From NCBI RefSeq assembly GCF_000151665.1, contig NW_013171866.1, positions 310,001 to 374,000 of the forward strand: a DNA stretch of 64,000 nucleotides. Reading direction: 5' to 3'. Position numbers and translations under genes: made by a program. The notes below the pieces were generated by a model that saw only the letters and a program-made list of their open reading frames with translations, was not told the origin of the DNA and searched no databases. Numbering within the stretch: the stretch's first letter is position 1; each line of letters begins with the position of its first letter. Source of the DNA: Blastocystis hominis. Lineage: Eukaryota > Sar > Bigyra > Opalinata > Blastocystidae. Shown in pieces: positions 1 through 10,980 of this stretch.

Positions 1-568
1 GTGGCTTCGGATAGATATTGCTTGACGGAGGAGGAAGAATCCGGCTTCAATGAAATTCGAAAGCGTTTACTCGAACCCGGTAATCAGAAATCGTTCTTTG
101 TACTTACTGAATCGCTCTTTCACATAGACGAACAACGGGTGGAAGTATGTTGTCCACCACAAAGTGAATGTCACACAAATTTACACTTCGACCAACACAG
201 AGTACAATCTAGGATTTTACAACGCTACCGCTACCATGGAGCAGGGACTTGACATTGTCCGTCGTTTTAAGCTATCAGATCCGCACGATTCATACGTTAA
301 CCTCATCTATGATAACGTTTGTAACCATTTGGGACATGCACTCTAGGGAGATGAATGCGCAACTACAGGAAGACCTAGAACGACGAATGTTCATCTGGTG
401 TGTCCTTCGTTTAGCGTGCTCACGGATATTGCAATCGAGACGAAGCACTGTCATTACGAAATCTACACGAGCGCTGCGTGGGTTTGTTCTTTACCTTGGA
501 TGAAAAATACGAAGCGTGCCACATGTGATGTTATTTGCTATGATATATCTGATGATATTTCTGCATAG
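1..568 (+). CDS. MRH-domain lectin-like protein (5' partial)
   Basis: The reading frame is open from the first base, so the N-terminus lies outside the window. Exons 1-99, 128-316 and 347-568 join in frame (170 codons) across introns of 28 nt (100-127) and 30 nt (317-346), ending in TAG at 566-568. The spliced protein has the mannose-6-phosphate-receptor-homology pattern: YNLGFYNAT, then IYDNGDECATTGRPRTT and spaced cysteines (LVCPS, KHCHYEI, WVCS). In known families this fold binds mannose-type N-glycans in the ER or endosomes (glucosidase II beta, OS-9, M6P receptors). I cannot tell which subfamily from this fragment. The polyadenylation octamer TGTTTGTT lies at 607-614. Confidence 0.6.
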
Positions 569-828
569 ATGAATAGAGAATACTATTGAGGTTGTTAAAT
601 TCCTGTTGTTTGTTGAAATACCGTGGGTTGGAACCCCTGGGTCGGATACCCCCACAACACTAATTTGGAGTTACATCGATTTGGTTTTCTAAACCATAAG
701 TTTTCTGCACTTACTAAGGGAAGGTTGGTATTCTATCTCTTTCTGGGGAATTCTAATTTTCTCAGGAAACATATTTTTGTGAGAGTTTTGAAGATTTGGA
801 GAATAGTAAAGCTTATTTTGTGTAGACA

Positions 829-1302
829 ATGCCTCACGCTAACGGTTATCGTGCCCGTACTCGTTACATGTTCAAGAGAGCATTCCGCTGCCATGGAGTG
901 ATTCCTCTCTCTACTTTCATGCGCTCCTACCATGTTGGTGACTACGTCGATATTGTAGCCAATGGAGCTAGCCATAAGGGTATGCCTTTCAAGGGATACC
1001 ATGGTCGCACTGGAGTCGTTTTTGATGTGACTAAGACTGCTATTGGCGTTGAGGTCAACAAGCAGGTGAGAAACCGCATCATCAAGAAGCGAATTCACGT
1101 CAAGGTCGAGCATGTTTTGCCTTCCAAGTGCAGAATTCAGCACCTGAACCGTGTGAAGCAGAACGAGGCCATCAAGGCTGAGAAGAGAGCCGAGAAGGTG
1201 TGCCTGAAGCGCATTCCTGCCCAGCCTCGTGCTCCTCACACCGTAGTTCCCACCAAGCCTATCAAGACGGTGTTCGTTCTTCCTTATGAAATTCTTGCTT
1301 AA
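829..1302 (+). CDS. RPL21: 60S ribosomal protein L21 (eL21)
   Basis: A single exon encodes 157 residues, close to the usual length of about 160. Family hallmarks are visible: RARTRYMFKRAF and HGVIPLSTFMR at the N-terminus, GDYVDIVANG, KGMPFKGYHGRTG, and PYEILA near the C-terminus. It is a component of the large ribosomal subunit. The encoded TAA (1300-1302) is followed by the octamer variant TGTTTGTA at 1333-1340. That element directly abuts the inverted element of the convergent kinase-phosphatase gene. The start is the first ATG, and the upstream spacer to the MRH gene's octamer is about 215 bp. Confidence 0.95.
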   Translation: MPHANGYRARTRYMFKRAFRCHGVIPLSTFMRSYHVGDYVDIVANGASHKGMPFKGYHGRTGVVFDVTKTAIGVEVNKQVRNRIIKKRIHVKVEHVLPSKCRIQHLNRVKQNEAIKAEKRAEKVCLKRIPAQPRAPHTVVPTKPIKTVFVLPYEILA

Positions 1303-1350
1303 GCTTTGGTGTCATTCTAGTAAGATGCGTTCTGTTTGTAAAAAAACATG

Positions 1351-4300
1351 TTACATTGCCTTGGTGGAGTTAAAGAAGATGATGATGGCGCTTATGTTGT
1401 CGCGGGATCCGAGCCTTTTGGCTCTTCTTACCAGCTCTACAAAACATTCAAGCGCATTTCTTTGTACCCTGACAACACGAATCTAGATCGTTGTTCGTAA
1501 GTAACTGCCGACGAACGAAGTTGATACATGCTTGTGGAGGAATAACATCGAACAACCCATCACTCCCCATAATGATAAACTCGTCCTACAAAAATAGTGC
1601 TGACAATCAAGACGCACGTCCGGCATTCGATATTCCTTACAGATGTCAGGGAACGAAGAGACTAACTCACCGCTAAACGTGGTCTTCCAAGAATCTTCCT
1701 TCAGCGATTTGTATTCGATATCACCCAGAGATCGCGTCACTTGTAACACTCCCATCACACGGTTGTGAATAATGACTCCTCCTGCATCCACGATCCGTTT
1801 CACCTCATTAACGTTCTGAGTGTTGTGCGTCACATTTAGCTCAACACACGTTCCGTTTCGGCATAATACGCAGCGAGAATCTCCACAATTCACGCAATAA
1901 ATCGTCTTTTCATATTTGGTACTGAATCAAAGGAAGAGTGAATGGAACTACTTTATCAAAATCGCGTTAATCGCCGTGCAACCGCTGAAAAAGCCGTTAT
2001 GTTTCGCGACCTCGAGGAATGAATGATCCAATTCATCGTATGTATTGAGAATTGCAGTGACAATGTCGGTAGAAAACGTTTCCTGGTAAATCTAATAGGG
2101 TAAATAAGCATGCTTACAAAAAATACCAGAGTTCGAATAAAGCGATTATTGATAAAATCAACACAATCCACTCCACCATGACCTACACAAATCAAATCAA
2201 ATCAACAAGTCCAAAATACCATCGAACAAACAGAAAATACTCGCATTCATTTTGGAATTCTGCATGATGTTTCGCGTAGAAAGCAAAATCGATATTCGAT
2301 CTTCCATTGCGTCTCTCCCATTCTACATCACATCTGCCAATCTATCAAACTTTGTCGCTATCAAACGCACAAACAATATGCATATCGTTGCAAACCATGT
2401 TTCCTTGGACCTGCGTTATCGGACTCACTCCTTTCTCGAGTGGTTCGAACTCACGAGCTAGATCTTCGAAGAGAGCATCGGGTATGTTGTAAAGATCCAT
2501 ATCATCAAACGTATAAGTGTTAACTTGAGTATCGTCAAAATCATATTCCCTAAAGTTAACGATAGCGAGAAAAGGAACTCAGACTCGGGAGAATCAGAAA
2601 CGCTGGCTACACATCAGCAAAACCAACAAATGCTCTACAACAACCATATCGTGGAGATGAGATTATTTCATATTGATTGGGTGGATCGTTTTCGAGATTG
2701 GAAGAGGAGTGGGTGCTCGAAAAACTATCTTGGCGGCTTTGCCCTTGATCAGCCATGGGTAAAAGATGGCTATTGCTTGTGGACTGTAGAGACACCGAAG
2801 GACTACGCAGCGAACGAGGTGATGAATTAAACGTGGACGACTGCCTAGGATCAAAATAAAATCACAGAGCAACCGATTGCTTTGGATTTTCTTGGTGTGA
2901 TGGCATTCCGAACTACAAAGCTCTGAATTCGAAATTTGGCGATGAATCGTAAGCATAGGATTCGATTGGTTCGTCGAAGAAACGGCTCCCCGACCCACCA
3001 AAACATGGGATGAAGAAATCGAGCCTTCGGACCGTCTTGATGTGTTGACGCCTACGGGTGGAGCGGGCTGGTCCTGTGGATAATCGTAAGTGTGGATCGA
3101 TAGATTCGGCTGGCCTTCGCTAACCGTCGTGCTGTCAATACTCAAGCAGTGTCGCAAGGAAGGCGTGTACTGCGAGGAATCGTTCATCGGCGAACAAGAA
3201 CGACGGTCATGATCGAAATCGTCGGGTTCTGTGTTCTGTCCAGATAAGGATGTTATCGAATTCGATATCTGAAACGATCGCACATCTCGTTCCAAACAAG
3301 AACTACTCTTTGCTTCTCTTCTCTGCAATGAACAAAACGCAGTGAATCTACCTTTACGAAGCCTATAGATGGTCGATCTTTGAGCGACTCGTCTTCATAG
3401 ATATCCTCTTCTGCCTCATAATCTTCCGATTTAAAATCATCATCGTTCATGTCTTCCAAATTCGAATACGAAGTGCTGTGTCGAACCGAATGAGACTTCC
3501 TCTCGTATTCTGTAGAAAAGCGAGACGATTCCAAAATGTGTTGGAGACGATTGGAGGTAGGAGAGATAAACTGCTCGCCAGAAGCAGTCGAAGTTATATG
3601 CGGCTCTCTCAGATGGGAGGAACCTGGAAACTCTTTCAATTCGGTGGAGAGCAACGACATCGTGTCACCTTTTAATCAGTAGATATCACACGAAACAAAC
3701 TCATGTTGATTGGATAGAAACCATCCATTGTTACCCATTCATGATTGATGATTTGGCCGATCGAGATTCGCTTGATCGGGTTTTTCTCACTACAATCACA
3801 CCAATTTCTCATTCATACAGCATTCGTTTCAACAAATCCTTCAAAGCAAACTCGTACTTCAACGCTTTCACATTATAGTCAGGCTCCCTAAACATAATCG
3901 CCTCGGACAGCTTCTTGATATTCTCAGCCACAAATGGAGGCGTTCCGGTCACCATCGTATATCTCATTACATACATTCCAATCACACATACAACAAAATT
4001 CCCAAACTCCAGATATCGCGAGCCATCCCGAAGTTAAATGAATCCGTACCTTTAAACCCTTTGCGTTTTCGCAGAGTTGCCTTGGCCGTAGCGATGATTG
4101 TGCTGTTATAAACTTCGGGTGGCATGCTCATCGGTGTTCCATAGATGGACGATTCGCTATGACTCATTTCGATTCAACGATTCGACGTGTTTTTGGAATT
4201 GTACGAAACTCCAAAATCGATGATGCGAACTCGATTTTCGTTCTTCTCAATAATACTCGCGCGATTCTGCTGAAACAAATGATCACTACTTTTATCTCTA

Positions 4301-6180
4301 CACCAACACTCCATCCAGCTCTCTACAAATCGAACTTCCTTCCTGTAAAAGGCAGCAATTCTTCTGAAACGATCGACGTTGATCCTTCTTCTGCGCAATG
4401 CATTACTTCGGTTGAAACCGAATCCGGAATCGATGGTTCTGGAGGAGAATTCGCATCGCGGTTGTTCGGAGACAATCCAAGACCTTGGAATTGAGACGTG
4501 GATCCATCGTTCGATTCGAACTGGACGATTTCCTCGTTGGGAAGTTCCTCCCAGGAGTTTTCGATCATGATGTTGCTCACTTTCAAGTCTCCGTGGACGA
4601 TTCCCTTCGAGTGGAGATAATACACGCCTTTCAAGATCCCTCGGAAGATCTGAATGGCTTTAGTGATTGGAATGGGAGGTTGAGGCGTTCTGATGGTCAT
4701 TCAAACATGATTCGAAAACGTGGATTCTTCCATGATGATTCGTCCTCGAATTAGCTCTTCAATCAAAATGAAATCATTCATGATGTTATCCACTATCACT
4801 TCGACTAACTGAACAACGTTCGCGTGATTCAAATCTTTCAGAATGTTCGCCTCCGTTCGCAAACTCTGCTATTGAAATCAATCCTAATTCAAACATCGAT
4901 CGCATTATTTCCCCAGAATCGATAGAGCTTACTGTTGGCTTTTACCGATTTCATATGTTTATTGATCGACTTGAGCGCGTAATACTTGTTTTCACTCTGG
5001 CAATAGCAGGTATAAATCTATGTTTACAACTCTCCCGATCCATTACTCGACTATTAATGCCTGCTGATATTTCCTTGATGATTTTGTATTGATTGATGCT
5101 GATATTCAAATCGCGATCTTCCCGGATCACCATCTACACTCGATTCCATCTACTGTTTCTACGTCTGTCGTAAAAACCACTTCGTGTTTGCGAGGTCCGC
5201 GCGATTCTGCGTCCGAAATCATATCAATATCGAATTGTTCTTCCGTCTTTCCTTGCAAAATGTGATTCACCCACATCATTTCTTTCCAATTCCGCGAATG
5301 AAGCGATTTTCGCAAGTACTATGTTCTCGAAAACGGCGAGAAAGAGTTACTAAATCGTATCGTTTGTTGCTTTCGATCACTGTGCGAAGAATCCCGGCTG
5401 GAATACGAAGAACAACGAGCTGCTCGTAACCATCACTATGACACCTACATCCTCACATGATACACAGTAGTATTCATAGCGATTATTGTTGAAAATGTCG
5501 GTTTCTCCGATTACAGCTCCTGTGTACCTACAGAAAAGCAACAACCCACACGGACATTTTCTGTAAAGAGTTGTATTTTCCTTGGACGTCACTCTGAATC
5601 AGTTCTACTGTTCCGTCAATTATAATGTACAAAAAGGAAGGGATTTCTCCCTGAGAAAAAACGATCGAGTCAGCAGAGTAAGTGATTTGTTCGAGATTTT
5701 CAAGAATGAAACTCCGCTCGTCGTCAGAGAAAATGTTACCAAAGAAAACAGTCTGCTTAAGAACAGAAAAGTATGGCATGTGCTCATACTTCCTACACAC
5801 GGACTATCTCGAAAGATTTCATATAAAAGATACCTCAGGTAGTACAGGAGACATAATACCTGACGTGGGGAGTGACAAATCCGAATCTAAATCCAACTCG
5901 TTCAAGTTATCCATGTTAATCTGATATAAAAATGATAGAGAGAGTATACAGGGACGACTTCTTCTGATAAATTATCATTATCGCTCTCGGAACCCGAAGA
6001 TGAAATATCAGGCTCGAAAACAATCTGGGACAAACCGAGATCCGCACTGACTGCAGAGATCATAGGGTTTTCTTGATGACACGCCTCTTGATCTCGTGGA
6101 GGAAGCTCCGGCATACTGATTTTCCTTGCATCTTGTTGATTGTTTCTACTGAAAGATGACGAAATGTCTCGGAAAAACAT
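1351..6180 (-). CDS. CNBD - CaMKK-like protein kinase - PP2C phosphatase fusion
   Basis: Reading the minus strand through introns of about 28-49 nt gives one continuous protein. An acidic N-terminus (from 6180) is followed by a cyclic-nucleotide-binding domain (about 5800-5380; DGTVELIQ, GETDIFNNN). A kinase domain follows (about 5130-3720) with HGDLKVSNIM in place of HRDLK, an insert of roughly 80 residues, IIDFGVS, GTPMSMPPE, ARDIWSLGILLY and HEWVTMDGFYPI, the last resembling CaMKK/LKB1-type kinases. A Ser-rich linker (3660-2480) leads to a complete PP2C domain (NGRDAMEDRIS, LFDGHGG, NCGDSRCVLC, MGSDGLFDV, GSRDNISAI). The decisive joins are a 32-nt intron after PINMS, an intron of about 29 nt after SPESE, and a 28-nt intron before NGRDAMEDR. 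It ends with TAA at 1351-1353. The HGD change may lower or alter kinase activity. I inferred exons by eye. Confidence 0.75.
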
Positions 6181-6316
6181 CTTATTATTTTTGTTGATCG
6201 GGGTTTGAAGGTAATGTGGTTCTACTATGAATCACTGAACAGCACTTGGATGGAATGAATAAGGAATTGCTTATTTGTTTTTGACTCTCCAGTAGTAGTC
6301 TTTTTATTTTAGAAAC

Positions 6317-7261
6317 ATGGAGTTTTCTGGAAGAGTGGAGGATACTAGTAAGCCAAATCAACAAGAACAGAAGAGTGACGTTCTCAAAAGAATAGACGAA
6401 TTTGCGTCAATGACGTAATTAATTTGCACGATGTATAAGTTTAGTGTTGAGCAGCTCGATGATAACGCTCCAGAAACAGTAATTGGACTTATTGAGGATG
6501 CCATAGGCTACTTTGCTGCCGAGGATGTGCTCTCCCTGTCAGAGCACTTGAATAAGGACAGCAACATCTTTAAGGTAGCCGAACTCGTGATAAAGTATTG
6601 CACAATGAAGGGTGGGCACGAAGATGATATTGTTGCTCTCTTCGATAGTTTAAATCAACTTGCCACTTTTACCACCGACTTTGACCTGTGCATTCAGTAC
6701 TCCGAGCGTTTCCTGAAGGAAATGACGAATATGAATAATGAAGAAGGCATTGCCAATGCTCTTATGTGCTGTGCCAATGCCTGCAGTTCCTCTGTCTTGT
6801 CGATAGTTGCTAGTATCACAGAGGACGTTAATGATAAAGATAATGACAAGTTGCTCCAGATTGACGGAATCGAAAATCCTGTCAAGAAGGTTGAGGAGCT
6901 AGTTTCAGATTCTGTGGAGTACAGCCACCAAGCATACATTAGTCATCTAAAGCTTGCAATTCTTCAAGCAGAGTCGATGGGAATCGTGAAAAAGGGTCTT
7001 TCCACGCAACTGGACGATGAGCATCTGGTAAACACAGTAACGACGCTGAGCGATGCCCTGAACGCTATGAAAGAGAGACCCGATGAGCTGAACTACATCT
7101 ATGATCATCTGCAATACGCTCAGGAGATGAATGAAAAGTGTATGGAGTTTGATGGTCTTTCCTTCGCGGAACTGAAAGAGAAAGTGAGACATATGATGGA
7201 TGATGAGGATTGTTGCTGTGATTCGAGCTGTGAATGTCGTCATGGCGATGATGATGAAGAG

Positions 7262-7293
<32 letters not shown>

Positions 7294-7405
7294 GGAAGAA
7301 GAAGAAGAGGAAGAAGAAGAAGAGGAGGAGGAGAAAAGTAAAAGGAATAGATCGAAGAAGCGAAATCAACGTGGAGCAGCATCACAAAGCAAACGAGTGA
7401 AGCAT
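6317..7405 (+). CDS. Unrecognised protein with long poly-Glu and basic C-terminal tail; stop made by polyadenylation
   Basis: Exon 1 (6317-6414) and exon 2 (6445-7405) join across a 30-nt intron to give 353 codons. The first two thirds look alpha-helical, with repeated short helices around VEQLDDNAPETVIGLIEDA, and may be a solenoid. A Cys cluster (CCCDSSCEC) is followed by an unbroken Glu tract of about 30 residues (about 7255-7334) and a Lys/Arg tail. I do not recognise the family; a nuclear or histone-interacting role is only a guess from the acidic tail. The downstream element TGTTTATT is at 7411-7418 and T7406 is codon position 1, five bases before it. The mRNA should therefore end ...KRVKH then TAA, before the genomic TGA at 7418. 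Confidence 0.6.
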
Positions 7406-7418
7406 TGTTGTGTTTATT
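7406..7418 (+). terminator. Polyadenylation element TGTTTATT with stop-creating T
   Basis: T7406 (codon position 1), four bases, then TGTTTATT at 7411-7418. Cleavage after the T plus poly(A) would make TAA. The genomic in-frame TGA overlaps the element itself and is probably not in the mature mRNA. Confidence 0.6.
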
Positions 7419-7520
7419 GAACAAAGAACTGCAACTATTTACAAACTGACTTGTGAGCAATATCGATACAAAGCATAGGAGACACGCAATTGATCCTTCG
7501 CGCGATAAAATAAACAAACC

Positions 7521-9357
7521 CAGGTGATGAATAATCGACCTACAGTTCATCCACCAACACAACACATCTCACATTAATCACGAAATACTGATGAACTTCG
7601 TATCGCAGCATTTCCCCTTTAAACAACACATCTAATTCCGATCCTTCTTCCAACTCCGAAGGCGAATACAGCGCAATAATTTCGCTCTCTTCCGACACGA
7701 ATCCTTTCAAATACTTCTACCGATCAACACCATGCTCATCCTTCCACCTTCCCTTCTTTCTCCGCAAACTCCAACGAAAACCGAAACGTCAAGCACTGCA
7801 AGATCTCATCGCGAAGCACCGCCAAATGCTTGAAGTTCGTCACGCTCTCCTGCACCGCCAAATGCAGCGAATCCGTCGCATTCAACTCAACAACGTCCGC
7901 AGTGCGGATCGAGCAGCGATACCGATAATTGCTCTCAAACCGCGTCACTTCCAACGGCTTTCTCGCAACGATTGGCGTCGGGAGAATCTGCGAAAAGGAG
8001 TAGAACGCCTCGCAGAAGGGCTGATGCGTGTCGGTGACCTTCTCCGGAAACGAAATAATTCCGAAAATCTCGATGACCGGTGCGATCTTCAGCGTAGAAC
8101 TGCGAGGAACGAAGAGAGGAGACGAGAGATAAATGGGACGAGGCTCGGACGGCGAGGCGGGAGACGAGACAAACCGGAAAAGATTCGAGTTGCAGGTCTT
8201 CGTTTCGGACTGGATAACCATCCAAATCAGCTGGTTTCCTTCGATTTTTGACTTGATCTACCATTCAGAAAGCGAAGGAAAGCGACGCGAAGATCCGCGG
8301 GATCCGAGGAGAAGATCGAAAATGCCTCGCCCATTTGGAGAACCTGCTCGATCGAGGGGTGCACGCCGTGTTTGTCTCGAAGTTCCGAAAGCACGGTGAG
8401 ATAAACCGGGTAGTTCGCAGCCTGCACGCTCACAGAAAGCACCCAGTTCCCGTTTGCATCTTGTTTTGTGCTCAGCAAATCGACGCTGTCGGTCAGATAA
8501 CAAGCTTGGCGTTAAGAAGAGAGAGAGCTGGAAACCAGGGATCGCGAAGTCGTAATAATACACATCGCTGACCGTCGATTTGTCCACTAAAACCATCCAG
8601 AGCTGATATTCTCCACTGTTGGCGAGCGTCCCCACATAGAGAGAGGCTTCGTCTGCGAAGAGACCAGCGTAGTAGCCGCGTTGTTCGATGTCGAAGCGAG
8701 AGCGCTCGATTGGATGAGAAGTGTCGTTTGTTTTCCTCTCGATGTGGTAGAATACGTGGGAGGGGTTTGAGATGGAGCAGGAAATATAGCAAACTTCATC
8801 ATTGACTATTAGGTGAGGGTTCCAGATATGATAGTTGTTTGAACGTTCTGGAAATGAGACGATTGAGGAGGCCTACGCTTTTCGGTAGATGGCTGGTCCA
8901 AAACAAGCACCGAAGAGTGGCAATGGGATAATAACTCTTCAGCAACGAGAAAAATCTGGTAAACTCCTTGATCCCGAATACTCAGTGTGAACTCTTTTCC
9001 TTCCCTCGCAATAGTTGATTTTCCTTGCTGAATAATGCGATCTGTTGATACTTCTTGAGCTCGATAAGTTTTCAAGTAATAGATGATAGCATCACCGCCA
9101 TGAACTATGCCTGATAAGCGATAGAAATAATCATTCCAAGAAAACTCAGATACTTCGATTTCGATTCTATGCTCAGTACAGTCTATTTATTAGCAAATAC
9201 CCGATATTTTACTAATTTCATTGCGGAGCGAATAATCCAAATCTGTTCTCTGGTTTAACCTGTGATCATCGGCATTCTCTATGTATTCATTCTTCCCAAT
9301 AGTATAAATGAAAATGGGAAGAAAGTACACAATGAGAGCGTTCAAAAATAGATTCAT
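7521..9357 (-). CDS. Putative secreted or ER-lumenal protein, unrecognised
   Basis: The minus-strand ATG at 9357 is followed by a hydrophobic signal-like stretch (MNLFLNALIVYFLPIFIYTIG). Several exons of beta-rich sequence follow, separated by introns of about 30 nt: FTLSIRDQGVYQIFLVAEE near 8970, LFADEASLYVGTLANSG near 8660, and FEIFGIISFPEKV-type strands near 8090. The last exon reads through VDYSSPGFVY around 7530. The exact C-terminus is unclear: GGTTTGTT (7513-7520) and TGTTTATT (7509-7516) overlap there. I do not recognise the family. The start codon lies only four bases from the polyadenylation element of the upstream NAA38-like gene. Confidence 0.45.
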
Positions 9358-9413
9358 TTTGATCAAACAAAGAACTGACTATCTGAAAATAATCTACTTA
9401 AAAGCTTGCACCA

Positions 9414-9764
9414 CTATTCAAGTGTTTCACACTTGACAATATACTGCCCAGAAATCATCACACAACCAGCGCTTCGATGAAATTCCTTTCCTTCTTCTTC
9501 TACGAATTATTCGAATATAAAAAGTAAACCAAAATTGATATACTCTGTTGCCTGCATCAAAATAAGCCCCATCTTGTTATCCACTGCCTAGATGTTACAT
9601 ATTTGTCAAGAAGAGCCAACACTAAGATAACCAGTGAACACACGACCATCACTGATATGAACTCTTGTTTTTTTGTTCAAATACTTTCTCAGCTCAGCGC
9701 ACTTTTCCCCTCCTTCTCTTAAATAGGCATCTCTCAGTGTAAATGGTAATTGAGCTTCAGACAT
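9414..9764 (-). CDS. Lsm-domain protein, NatC auxiliary subunit NAA38/LSMD1-like
   Basis: This small gene has three exons with introns of about 30-32 nt. The spliced protein runs MSEAQLPFTLRD, LRKYLNKKTRVHISDGRVF, GYLSAVDNKMGLILMQATEY, CVMISGQYIVKCETLE, then TAG (9414-9416). This is the Sm1/Sm2 pattern (DGR-x-F-x-G, then N-x-x-L-x-x-x-E, then the G-x-x-I-V strand) as in the Lsm-like NatC subunit NAA38. That protein helps N-terminal acetylation of nascent chains; another Lsm family member is possible. The element TGTTTGAT (9362-9369, minus) is the likely polyadenylation signal, almost touching the next gene's ATG at 9357. Confidence 0.65.
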
Positions 9765-10046
9765 GTTATTCTTCAAGTGAATATAGTAAACAGTATAAGG
9801 AAGATCCGAGTTCCGCCTTAAAGAATAGGAAATATGAGAAAAATGTAATAATAATGTGTAAAGGGGCAGAATATCAATTTGCCTCCAAGACGAGGTTATT
9901 ACTATGAAAGCAGTGTCTCTAGCTTATCTGTTTGTCGATCCACAAAAATGGAGCATTCACTATTCTTTACAGCAGCAAAATAGCAGTAGCTTATTTATAG
10001 AAGAACTATAAACCGGTTTCTTATTTTCTGTAGACGTTTTCTGTTA
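9765..10046. other. Intergenic spacer, divergent promoters
   Basis: About 280 bp lie between the divergent NAA38-like and golgin-like genes. I see no conserved ORF, tRNA or repeat. It presumably holds both promoters. A TGTTTGTC at about 9930 on the plus strand has no upstream gene to end. Confidence 0.4.
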
Positions 10047-10928
10047 TGTCTAGTGTTGGAATGGTTGAAGGGAGTAACATGTAGTCAAACACCGTGGAAC
10101 AAAAGTTAGATATTGAAAATAATGCTACCTCTGCACCCATAGTAGAAGGTAACGAATAGTAGGAAAGATGAGTATTTAGAAAATGGTACAGCCGCTCTTC
10201 CGAATTCTGGAAATCAAAATTTGGAAAACCAAGCTACCGACGATATCAACGAACTTTCTGTCGATGCTATACTTCAAGACCTTTCTGATACTGATTTTGA
10301 GGAAGAAGTTCTATTTAGTGGAAATCAAGAGAACTGCCCTGATTCAAAAGATGTTGGCTCGGGAATACCACAAGAAATGCCCAAGCTTCCCGCATTGCAG
10401 CTAAAATTAGTTGATAATCCTAAATTAGTTTTAAAGATAAACGAAAACAGAGATGGCAATACGGATGGAGCAGGCGAGCCCAATGCTCAGGAAGCTGGGG
10501 ATAGGAAGGAGAGTGAAGTGGTGAATGCTGAGGAAGGAGAAGGAAGACAGAAGAAGGACGATCCAGAAGAAGTAGAACGTCGAAAAAGAACCTTGGAAGC
10601 AATTCGTCTAAAACGTCAAGAAATGTTTATGAAAACTTATCAAATTAATTCTCTTAATGCTCAGATTGCTGAACTGAATGCTCCGGTTGCGAAAGATGTC
10701 TCGAAGCTACGCAATCAAGTGGATCGCTGCTTCACCCAGTTACGAGAGTTGCAAGATGAAAGTATTCGCGTGAATGAATCGATCGAGAAGGCAGTTCAAG
10801 TGCAGCAAAAGCTGCAGGACCAGTTGGATGCCTTGGAAGAGAAGAGGAAGGAAGCGATATTTGAATTAGAGAACAAACATTTAATGCAGCTGAAGGGGAT
10901 TGAAGAGGAAATTCGACAGTTGTTGTAG
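10047..10928 (+). CDS. Coiled-coil protein, RAB6-interacting-golgin-like
   Basis: The main exon runs from about 10171 to TAG at 10926-10928. One or two short upstream exons (about 10047-10150) are joined by an intron ending TTTAG at 10170, so the start is uncertain. The N-terminal half is acidic and disordered. The C-terminal half (10570-10925) is one long coiled coil: RLKRQEMFMKTYQINSLNA, then APVAKDVSKLRNQVD, then QDQLDALEEKRKEAIFELE. The layout and the DVSKLR-type motif resemble golgin/GORAB proteins of the Golgi, but coiled coils match easily, so this is tentative. Confidence 0.4.
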
Positions 10929-10951
10929 TGTGTGTATGGGATCGTGGTTCT

Positions 10952-10966
10952 GTTTTATGAAAACAA
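10952..10966. terminator. Back-to-back polyadenylation elements of a convergent pair
   Basis: Plus TGTTTTAT (10952-10959) and minus TGTTTTCA (10966-10959) overlap by one base, forming a short inverted repeat between the golgin-like gene and the Hsp110-like gene. Both genes have encoded stops. The elements are less canonical than elsewhere. Confidence 0.4.
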
Positions 10967-10980
10967 AGCTCACCAGATCA

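Noticed and set aside
2795-3660. Separate gene for the Ser-rich region between kinase and PP2C
   Set aside because: It joins in frame on both sides through short introns and lacks its own start context or octamer.
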